Of a stretch of DNA of 18,487 bases, positions 12,156-18,487 are shown one piece after another; positions within the stretch are counted from its first letter, which is position 1, and the number at the start of each line of letters is the position of its first letter. The notes below the pieces were generated by a model that saw only the letters and a list, made by a program, of their open reading frames with translations, searched no databases and was not told the origin of the DNA. Origin of the DNA: Clostridiales bacterium UBA1380 (GTDB taxonomy: Bacteria > Bacillota > Clostridia > Oscillospirales > CAG-272); assembly GCA_002305445.1 (NCBI GenBank), contig DBRA01000007.1:1110-19596 (forward strand). Direction: 5' to 3'. The position numbers were made by a program, and so were the translations under genes.

Positions 12156-14264
12156 TCAATCAACTCGCGAGAGCAGCTCGCCGTAGGTGGGATACGGCCA
12201 GTATTCCGCGCCGACGAGCGTTTCGAGCTCGTCCGCGACCTCGCGCAGCGCCGCCATGTCGGGCAGGATAACGTCGCGGCAGAACTCGGCGTTTTCGAAC
12301 GTCCCGCCGATTTCGACGAGCTTCGCGAGGTCGGCCGAAAGTACGGCGGTGCGGTCATAAAGCGCTTCGGTGAGGGTGGACAGGCGCTCGAGCATCTTCG
12401 TCTCGACCGTGACGGGCAGCTTCTCGGATATGAGCAGCTTCGAGCGCGCGGTATCGGCGATGACCTTCATGTACTTTTCGGCGGCGGGCAGGATATCCTT
12501 GTTCGCCATTTCCACCATCGTCGTCGCCTCGATGCGTATGACGCGGCAGTAGTTCAGTGTCAGTATCTCGCAGCGCGAGCGCAGCTCGGTCTCGGTGAAG
12601 ATTCCGTGGCGCGCGAACAGCGCGACGTTCTTCGGGTCGGCGTAGTGGCGCATCGCGTCCGGCGTGGTCTTATAATTGCAAAGTCCGCGGAGCTCCGCCT
12701 CGCGCTCCCAGTCCTTCGAGTAGTTGTTGCCGTTGAAGATGATGCGGTTGTGGCTGCGGATCTGCTCGCAGATGAGCCGGCTTATAACGGCGTTGAACAC
12801 CTCGCCGTCCGCGAGCGCGCTCTCGATATAATCGGCGAAGCGGCAGAGTTCTTCCGCTACGATCGTGTTCAGTATGAATACCGGCCCCGCGACGGACGAC
12901 GAGCTGCCCGGCATGCGGAACTCGAACTTGTTGCCGGTGAAGGCGAAAGGCGAGGTGCGGTTGCGGTCGGTCGAATCCTTCGGAATCGCGGGCAGCACAT
13001 GGACGCCGATCTGCATCGCCGTCGCGCAGCCGCATTCGTAGTCTGCGCCGGATACGATCGACTCGAGCACCGCCGAAAGGTCGTCGCCGATGAACATCGA
13101 TATGATGGCGGGCGGCGCCTCGCTGCTGCCGAGCCGGTGGTCGTTGCCCGCGGACGCGACCGATATGCGGAGCAGGTCCTGATAATCGTCCACCGCTGCG
13201 ATGACGGCGCAGAGGAAGAGAAGGAACTGCGCGTTTTCGCGCGGCGTGTCGCCCGGCTCGAGCAGATTCTGCCCGTCGAGCGTGGAAAGCGACCAGTTGT
13301 TGTGCTTGCCGGAGCCGTTGATGCCCTCGAACGGCTTCTCGTGCAGCAGGCACGCGAGGCCGTGGCGCGCGGCGACGACCTTCATCAGCTCCATCGTGAG
13401 CTGGTTGTGGTCGACCGCGATGTTCGCCGTCGTGAAGACGGGCGCAAGCTCGTGCTGCGAGGGCGCGGTCTCGTTGTGCTCCGTCTTCGCGTAGACTCCG
13501 AGGCGCCACAGCTCCATGTTCAGCTCTTCCATGAACGCCTTGACCTTCGGCTTTATCGCGCCGAAGTAGTGGTCCTCGAGCTCCTGACCCTTCGGCGGCT
13601 TCGCGCCGAACAGCGTGCGTCCGGTGTAGACGAGATCCATGCGGCGGAAGAAGTCCTCGCGCCGGATAAGAAAATACTCCTGCTCGGGGCCGACGGTCGC
13701 GACGACGCGTTTGACGGTCGTGTTGCCGAAGAGACGCAGTATGCGCAGCGCCGCGTCGTTTATCGCCTCCATCGACCGCAGAAGCGGCGTTTTCTTGTCG
13801 AGCGCTTCGCCGCCGTAGGAGCAGAACGCCGTCGGTATGCAGAGGACGTTGTCCTTGATAAAGGCGTAGGAGGTCGGATCCCACGCGGTGTAGCCCCTCG
13901 CCTCGAAGGTCGCGCGCAGCCCGCCGGACGGCAGGCTCGACGCGTCGGGTTCGCCGCGTATCAGCTCGCGCCCCGAAAATTCCGTGATGATTCCGCCGTC
14001 GCCGGAGGGCGTGATGAATGCGTCGTGCTTTTCGGCGGTGATGCCGGTCATGGGCTGGAACCAGTGCGAATAATGCGTCGCGCCGTGCTCTATCGCCCAG
14101 TCCTTCATCGCGGCGGCGACGACGTTCGCGACGGTTATGTCGAGGTCGCGCCCCTCCTCGATGGTCTTCTTCAGCGAGCGATAGATATCCTTCGGCAGCT
14201 TCTGACGCATTATCGCGTCGCCGAAAACGGCCGAACCGAATATATCCTGCACCTTTTTTGTCAT
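12156..14264 (-). CDS. glnN: Glutamine synthetase, type III
   Basis: At 702 residues this is the type III class (about 700-730 residues), much longer than type I enzymes. It makes glutamine from glutamate, ammonia and ATP in the cytoplasm. Type III landmarks are present: the N-terminal FGDAIMRQKLPKDIYRSLKK, HWFQPMTGITAEKHDAF, the beta-barrel GPEQEYFLI, the loop KTEHNETAPSQHELAPVF, NQLTMEL and the ATP-site motif NGSGKHNNWSLST, with GNDHRLGSSEAPPAI after it. Known members form dodecamers of two hexamers. GGAG lies 9 nt before the ATG, and a strong promoter lies about 35 bp upstream, so the gene is probably transcribed on its own and ends at a long hairpin. It follows dapL on the same strand. 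No adenylylation-type regulation is expected for this class. It is intact. Confidence 0.96.
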   Translation of the reverse strand: MTKKVQDIFGSAVFGDAIMRQKLPKDIYRSLKKTIEEGRDLDITVANVVAAAMKDWAIEHGATHYSHWFQPMTGITAEKHDAFITPSGDGGIITEFSGRELIRGEPDASSLPSGGLRATFEARGYTAWDPTSYAFIKDNVLCIPTAFCSYGGEALDKKTPLLRSMEAINDAALRILRLFGNTTVKRVVATVGPEQEYFLIRREDFFRRMDLVYTGRTLFGAKPPKGQELEDHYFGAIKPKVKAFMEELNMELWRLGVYAKTEHNETAPSQHELAPVFTTANIAVDHNQLTMELMKVVAARHGLACLLHEKPFEGINGSGKHNNWSLSTLDGQNLLEPGDTPRENAQFLLFLCAVIAAVDDYQDLLRISVASAGNDHRLGSSEAPPAIISMFIGDDLSAVLESIVSGADYECGCATAMQIGVHVLPAIPKDSTDRNRTSPFAFTGNKFEFRMPGSSSSVAGPVFILNTIVAEELCRFADYIESALADGEVFNAVISRLICEQIRSHNRIIFNGNNYSKDWEREAELRGLCNYKTTPDAMRHYADPKNVALFARHGIFTETELRSRCEILTLNYCRVIRIEATTMVEMANKDILPAAEKYMKVIADTARSKLLISEKLPVTVETKMLERLSTLTEALYDRTAVLSADLAKLVEIGGTFENAEFCRDVILPDMAALREVADELETLVGAEYWPYPTYGELLSRVD

Positions 14265-14298
14265 ATGTAGTAACTCCGAGCAGCAAATATAATAGACT

Positions 14299-14328
14299 AT
14301 TATACAATAATTCCGCCGCAGCTGTCAA
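14299..14328 (-). promoter_or_regulatory. Sigma-A promoter for glutamine synthetase
   Basis: On the minus strand TTGACA (14323-14328), an 18-bp spacer and a perfect TATAAT (14299-14304), about 35 bp before the ATG. No separate operator-like dyad is obvious. Confidence 0.8.
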
Positions 14329-14370
14329 TGCGCCGATTTTTTACGACACCGTCTTATATAAATCAGACAA

Positions 14371-14397
14371 CCCGGGAAGGGCGGCGCCCTTCCCGGG
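14371..14397 (-). terminator. GC-rich hairpin after dapL, possible terminator
   Basis: CCCGGGAAGGGC and GCCCTTCCCGGG form a perfect 12-bp stem with a 3-nt loop, 26 bp past the dapL stop. On the minus strand it is followed by TTGTCTGATTT rather than a clean T-run, so it may be a weak terminator or an mRNA-stabilising 3' end. Confidence 0.5.
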
Positions 14398-14422
14398 AAA
14401 TGACATAATCTTCGTTTATTTA

Positions 14423-15598
14423 TTATAAACGGAAATTCTTAAGCCTATCCGCGGCTTCGAGCGTGCGCTCGGGCGAGCCGAATGCGGTCAGGCGGAAGCG
14501 TCCCTCGCCGGCGGTGCCGAATCCCGCGCCGGGCGTGCCGACGAGGTTCGCCTCGTGCAGCAGGCGGTCGAAGAAGTCCCACGACGGCATGCCGCCGGGC
14601 GTCTTCAGCCACAGGTACGGCGAATCCTTGCCGCCCGTGTAGGAGAGAGCGAGCGCATCGAGCGCCGACGCAAGAACGCGCGCGTTCCCGCGGTATATAT
14701 CGATGACGGCGCGCGTAGCGGCAAGCCCTTCGGGCGAGAAAACCGCCTCGGCGGCGCGCTGCACGACGTAGCCGACGCCGTTGAACTTCGTCGCCTGCCG
14801 GCGCTGCCACAGCTTCAGAAGCGACGCGCCGTCGCGCTCGAGCTCGCGCGGAATGACGGTGTAGCCGCAGCGCACGCCCGTGAAGCCCGCCGTCTTCGAG
14901 AGCGAGCACAGCTCGATCGCGCATGTGCGCGCACCGTCTATCTCGAAGATCGAGCGCGGCAGCGACGGATCCGACACGAACGCCTCATATGCGGCGTCGA
15001 ACAGTATGACGGCGCCGTTTTCGTTCGCCCAGCCGACCCATTCGGAAAGCAGCGCGCGCGAAAACACGGCGCCCGTGGGGTTGTTCGGGGAGCAGATGTA
15101 GACGATGTCGGCGCGCTCCTTCGGCGGATGCGGCGTGAAGCCGTTTTCGTCAGTGCCCGCGACAAGGCGCACGCTGTTGCCCGCCATGACGTTCGTGTCG
15201 AGGTAGACGGGGTAGACCGGGTCGGGTATGAGCGCGGTTATGCCGCGCTCGAATATATCGAGGATGTTCGCGCAGTCGGATTTAGCGCCGTCAGACACGA
15301 CGATCTCGTCGTCGCCTATATCGATGCCGCGGCCGCGGTAGTAGCCGCCGATCGCGGCGCGCAGAAACGGATAGCCGTTGTCGGGCGAGTAGCCGCGGAA
15401 CGTCTCGGCTCTGCCCATTCCGGCGGAAGCCTCCGTCATCGCGGCGACGACGGGCGCTGCGAGCGGCTGCGTAACGTCGCCGATGCCGAGGCTGATCACG
15501 TCGGCGCCGGGGTTCTCCGCCTTATACGCGGCGACGCGCCGCGCCACTTCAGAAAACAGGTAGTTCTTGCCGAGCTTATCGAAGTTTGCGTTTATCAT
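14423..15598 (-). CDS. dapL: LL-diaminopimelate aminotransferase
   Basis: The 391-residue protein is a class I/II fold PLP aminotransferase with the DapL pattern: MINANFDKLGKNYLFSEVARR, ISLGIGDVTQPL, FRGYSPDNGYPFLR, SDGAKSDCANI, DPVYPVYLDTNVMAG, PNNPTG (172-177), Asp201 and Tyr204 for the cofactor, the Schiff-base Lys235 in SLSKTAGFTGVRCGY, and Arg369 in GEGRFRLTAF. It converts tetrahydrodipicolinate directly to LL-diaminopimelate with glutamate as amino donor, bypassing the acyl routes. DapF, encoded just upstream in the same direction as part of a CarB fusion, performs the next step to meso-DAP. GGGAGAAGG lies just before the ATG. The 81-bp gap to dapF holds a 12-bp hairpin, so expression may be uncoupled from the upstream frame. 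Confidence 0.95.
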   Translation of the reverse strand: MINANFDKLGKNYLFSEVARRVAAYKAENPGADVISLGIGDVTQPLAAPVVAAMTEASAGMGRAETFRGYSPDNGYPFLRAAIGGYYRGRGIDIGDDEIVVSDGAKSDCANILDIFERGITALIPDPVYPVYLDTNVMAGNSVRLVAGTDENGFTPHPPKERADIVYICSPNNPTGAVFSRALLSEWVGWANENGAVILFDAAYEAFVSDPSLPRSIFEIDGARTCAIELCSLSKTAGFTGVRCGYTVIPRELERDGASLLKLWQRRQATKFNGVGYVVQRAAEAVFSPEGLAATRAVIDIYRGNARVLASALDALALSYTGGKDSPYLWLKTPGGMPSWDFFDRLLHEANLVGTPGAGFGTAGEGRFRLTAFGSPERTLEAADRLKNFRL

Positions 15599-15627
15599 AG
15601 CCTTCTCCCGTTATATTATCTGGGTTA

Positions 15628-15659
15628 AAGCCGGAGCGGGCGGAAGTCCGCTCCGGCTT
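15628..15659 (-). terminator. GC-rich intercistronic hairpin between dapF and dapL
   Basis: AAGCCGGAGCGG and CCGCTCCGGCTT form a perfect 12-bp stem with an 8-nt loop. On the minus strand only a short TTT follows. It could be a leaky terminator or a processing barrier that lowers or separates dapL expression. Confidence 0.45.
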
Positions 15660-15679
15660 ATTGCGCCTGACTTCATGCG

Positions 15680-18487
15680 TCACATCTCGACGACGCCGCG
15701 GTACACCTCGCGCGCGTTGCCGGTGAGCGTAACGCGCTCGTCGGTGTAGTTTATCACAAGGTCGCCGCCCGGCAGATGGACGGTGACGTCCTCGCCCTTG
15801 CGGCACAGACCGTTTTCGACGGCCGCGACGACGGCTGCGCACGCGCCGGTGCCGCACGCCCACGTCTCGCCGGAGCCGCGTTCCCATACGCGCATCTTCA
15901 GCGTATGGTCGTCGATGTACTGTATGAACTCCACGTTGACGCGCTCCGGGAAGAGCGGGTCGTTTTCGACGGCGGAGCCGATTCCGCGCACGTCGGCGTC
16001 GTTGACGTCGAGGCTGTCGAGCGTCGACGTGAAGATGACCGCGTGCGGATTGCCCATGCTGACGCACGTGATCGTCAGCTCGCGGCCGCCGACGTGGACC
16101 TTGCGGCCGATCACGCTGTCGCCCGTCAGCGTCACGGGTATCGACGCGGGGGTGAGCGACGCCGGGCCCATGTCGACCTTCGCGCTCGTGACCTTGCCGT
16201 TCTGTGTATAGACTTCGACTGTTTTGATGCCGGAAAGCGTTTCGATGCGCACCCTGTTCGACTTCACGATGCCCTCGTCGTGCAGGTATTTCGCGACGCA
16301 GCGGATCGCGTTGCCGCACATTCTGCCCTCGGAGCCGTCGAGGTTGAACATCCTCATCTTCGCGTCGGCGACGGGTTTGCCGTTTTCGACCGTCGCGGGG
16401 CAGATGAGCACGGCGCCGTCTCCGCCGACGCCGAAGTGGCGGTCGGCGAGCCGGATCGAGAGCCCTTCGGGGTTGTCGATCTTCTGGTACAGGCAGTTGA
16501 AGTAGATGTAGTCGTTGCCGCAGCCCTCCATCTTGATGAAGTGCTGTTTCCTGCGTTCGGTGCGCATACGGTTGATGTCGACAAGCTCCGTGCAGTCGGG
16601 GCTCCAGCGCGACGCTATCGCGTCCGCGATCGCGCCCGCGGTGTCGAGCGAGGTAAGGCACGGTATCGCGTGCTCGACGGCGCAGCGGCGTATCTTCACG
16701 CTGTCGCGGGTGGGGTTGCGCCCTTTCGCCGACGTCGATATGATGTAGTTTATCTTGCCCGATTTGAGCAGCGTCAGCGTGTTGATGGTCGCTTCGTGTA
16801 TCTTGTTGACCTTCGTCGCCTTGATGCCGATGCGTTCGAGCATGGCTGCGGTCCCCTCGGTCGCGTAGATCTCGAATCCAAGCTCCGCGAAGCGCTTCGC
16901 GGTGCCGCAAATCTCGGCTTTGTCGGAGTCGCGCACGGAGATGAACACGCCGCCCGTGCGGCGCAGCTTGTAGCCCGCAGACGACAGCCCTTTATAGAGC
17001 GCCTCGCCCAGCGTGGACGCAAGGCCGAGCACCTCGCCGGTCGACTTCATCTCGGGGCCGAGGTGGTTGTCGACGCCGCCGAGCTTTTCGAAGCTGAATA
17101 CCGGCACCTTGACGGCGACGTACGGCGGCTGCCTGTACAGTCCCGTCCCGTAGCCCATTTCGGCGACGGACTCGCCGAGCATAGCGCGCGTCGCGAGGTC
17201 GACCATCGGCACGCCCGTGACCTTCGATATATACGGCACCGTGCGCGACGAGCGCGGGTTGACCTCGATGACGTACAGCTCGTTTTTATAGATGAGGTAC
17301 TGTATGTTTATGAGCCCGCGCGTGTCGAGTGCGATGGCGAGCGCGCGCGTGTGCTCGATGATCGTCTCGCGCATGTCGTCGCCGACGTTGAACGGCGGGT
17401 AGACGGCGATGGAGTCACCGGAGTGGATGCCCGCGCGCTCGACGTGCTCCATGATGCCGGGGATCAGAATGTTGCCGTGGCCGCCTTTCGCGGGGTCGCC
17501 GTCGCAGATGGCGTCGACCTCTATCTCGATGCCGGAGAGGTACTTGTCGACGAGCACCGGGTTCTCGATGCCGTGCGACAGGATGATTGCCATGTACTCC
17601 TTGATGTCGTCCGCGGTGAACGCGATTATCATGTTCTGCCCGCCGAGCACGTATGACGGGCGGAGCAGCACAGGGTAGCCGATCTTATCGGCGATGGCGA
17701 GCGCTTCCTCCGTCGTCATCGCGGTGAAGCCCTGCGGGCGCTTGATGCCGAGCTTTTCGAGCAGCGCGTCGAAGCGCTTGCGGTCCTCGGCTGCGTCGAT
17801 CGAATCGGGCGATGTGCCCAATATACGCACGCCCATCTTCGAGAGGGCGGCCGTCAGCTTGATCGCGGTCTGGCCGCCGAAGGCGACGACCGCGCCGACG
17901 GGACGCTCGACGCGCACGATGTTTTCGACGTCCTCGGGCGTGAGCGGCTCGAAGTAGAGGCGGTCTGCCGTGTCGAAGTCGGTCGACACCGTCTCGGGGT
18001 TGTTGTTGACGATGACGACGTTGTAGCCGGCGCGCTTGAGCGCCCATACGCAGTGCACCGACGCGTAGTCGAACTCGATGCCCTGACCGATGCGGATAGG
18101 CCCGGAGCCGAGGACGAGCACCGTCTTCGAACGGCCGGTCCTTTCCTCGTGCGCGGCGATGTATTCGGACGCTTCGTCCTCCTCGTCGTATGTCGAGTAG
18201 AAGTACGGCGTTTCGGCCGCGAACTCGGCGGCGCAGGTGTCGACGGTCTTGTAAACCGCGTGCGCGCTCCAGCCGAGCTTATCAAGTCCCGTGATGCGCA
18301 TTATCGCCTTGTCCGGGAAGCCGGCGTGCTTGGCGAGGCGGTAGCGCTCCTCCGTCAGCGGGCCGTCGGCGAGCATGTGCTCGACGTCGGCGATATTTTT
18401 TATCTTATTCAAGAACAGCCTGTCGATTTTCGTGATCTCGAAGGCGTCGTCAACGCTCAAAAGGCCGCGGTACAGCGCTTCGTACAC
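15680..18487 (-). CDS. carB-dapF: Carbamoyl-phosphate synthase large subunit (C-terminal part) fused to diaminopimelate epimerase; runs off right edge
   Basis: One frame of 936 codons is open to the window edge. Visible residues 1-640 are CarB from about the middle: the end of the oligomerisation domain (ITKIDRLFLNKI), the second ATP-grasp half (VLVLGSGPIRIGQGIEFDY at 124, RPSYVLGGQNM at 276, EVNPRSSRTVPYISK at 408) and the allosteric MGS-like domain (GGVFISVRDSDK at 512 to ELVDIN near 639). Residues 649-935 are a complete DapF: KMEGCGNDY, GVGGDG, the two catalytic cysteines Cys724 (MCGNAIRC) and Cys878 (ACGTGACA). CarB makes carbamoyl phosphate; DapF turns LL-DAP into meso-DAP. There is no stop between them; an ATG at 16567 exists but has no good ribosome-binding site. 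The 5' third of CarB lies outside the window. The calls for both halves are firm; that they are one polypeptide rests on this single read of the junction. Confidence 0.9.
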   Translation of the reverse strand: MYEALYRGLLSVDDAFEITKIDRLFLNKIKNIADVEHMLADGPLTEERYRLAKHAGFPDKAIMRITGLDKLGWSAHAVYKTVDTCAAEFAAETPYFYSTYDEEDEASEYIAAHEERTGRSKTVLVLGSGPIRIGQGIEFDYASVHCVWALKRAGYNVVIVNNNPETVSTDFDTADRLYFEPLTPEDVENIVRVERPVGAVVAFGGQTAIKLTAALSKMGVRILGTSPDSIDAAEDRKRFDALLEKLGIKRPQGFTAMTTEEALAIADKIGYPVLLRPSYVLGGQNMIIAFTADDIKEYMAIILSHGIENPVLVDKYLSGIEIEVDAICDGDPAKGGHGNILIPGIMEHVERAGIHSGDSIAVYPPFNVGDDMRETIIEHTRALAIALDTRGLINIQYLIYKNELYVIEVNPRSSRTVPYISKVTGVPMVDLATRAMLGESVAEMGYGTGLYRQPPYVAVKVPVFSFEKLGGVDNHLGPEMKSTGEVLGLASTLGEALYKGLSSAGYKLRRTGGVFISVRDSDKAEICGTAKRFAELGFEIYATEGTAAMLERIGIKATKVNKIHEATINTLTLLKSGKINYIISTSAKGRNPTRDSVKIRRCAVEHAIPCLTSLDTAGAIADAIASRWSPDCTELVDINRMRTERRKQHFIKMEGCGNDYIYFNCLYQKIDNPEGLSIRLADRHFGVGGDGAVLICPATVENGKPVADAKMRMFNLDGSEGRMCGNAIRCVAKYLHDEGIVKSNRVRIETLSGIKTVEVYTQNGKVTSAKVDMGPASLTPASIPVTLTGDSVIGRKVHVGGRELTITCVSMGNPHAVIFTSTLDSLDVNDADVRGIGSAVENDPLFPERVNVEFIQYIDDHTLKMRVWERGSGETWACGTGACAAVVAAVENGLCRKGEDVTVHLPGGDLVINYTDERVTLTGNAREVYRGVVEM

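Noticed and set aside
12069..14270. Plus-strand open frame of 733 codons opposite glutamine synthetase
   Set aside because: It is a mirror of the GC-rich codon pattern of the real gene; the translation is Arg/Val/Asp-rich with no recognisable domain and no ribosome-binding site.
15776..17656. Plus-strand open frame of 626 codons opposite carB-dapF
   Set aside because: Same cause: low-complexity Arg/Val/Asp/Ala translation opposite two well-identified enzymes.

Overview
The window is an 18.5 kb stretch of GC-rich chromosome that most likely comes from an anaerobic, fibre-associated Clostridia species (Oscillospirales- or Christensenellales-like gut or rumen bacterium). This is an inference from gene content: type III glutamine synthetase, LL-diaminopimelate aminotransferase, a CD3324-type small regulator, an intracellular GH10 xylanase, and sigma-A promoters of the TTGaca-17/18-TATAAT type. 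No tRNA, rRNA, CRISPR array, insertion sequence or phage gene was found.

Layout. (1) 1-642, minus: the 5' part of a lipoprotein solute-binding protein of an ABC importer, divergent from a cytoplasmic GH10 xylanase (821-1777). The 178-bp divergent gap holds one good promoter in each direction and three perfect palindromes. The xylanase is followed by a PepC-type C1B aminopeptidase (1845-3188), which ends at a double terminator. (2) 3289-8876, minus: a three-gene operon of two ABC half-exporters, each with an N-terminal soluble domain and a four-cysteine zinc ribbon before its membrane domain, and between them a DUF1854 protein with a charged N-terminal tail. This is the best candidate for a poorly described system. 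(3) 9081-11141, plus: a small unknown protein, an ACT-domain protein (UPF0237) and a UPF0210/PFL-fold protein, the last two as a tight pair. (4) 11171-11434, minus: a CD3324-family small DNA-binding protein that appears to start at AUA, preceded by about 0.5 kb of non-coding sequence with its own promoter. (5) 12156-18487, minus: type III glutamine synthetase, LL-DAP aminotransferase (dapL), and a single reading frame joining the carbamoyl-phosphate synthase large subunit (carB) directly to diaminopimelate epimerase (dapF), running off the right edge.

How the genes work together. The left edge looks like xylo-oligosaccharide uptake and cytoplasmic hydrolysis. The right third groups nitrogen assimilation (glutamine), carbamoyl phosphate (pyrimidine and arginine supply, normally using glutamine nitrogen) and the last two steps to meso-diaminopimelate for lysine and peptidoglycan: DapL makes LL-DAP and DapF epimerises it. 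The central operon encodes a putative heterodimeric exporter with a partner protein. DUF1854 and related ABC proteins are, as I recall, found near cyanophycin genes in proteobacteria, but no cyanophycin gene is visible here, so its substrate is unknown.

Main points for a second look: the linker-less CarB-DapF fusion, the DUF1854/zinc-ribbon ABC cassette, the AUA start with a strong Shine-Dalgarno, and the palindrome-rich divergent promoter regions.
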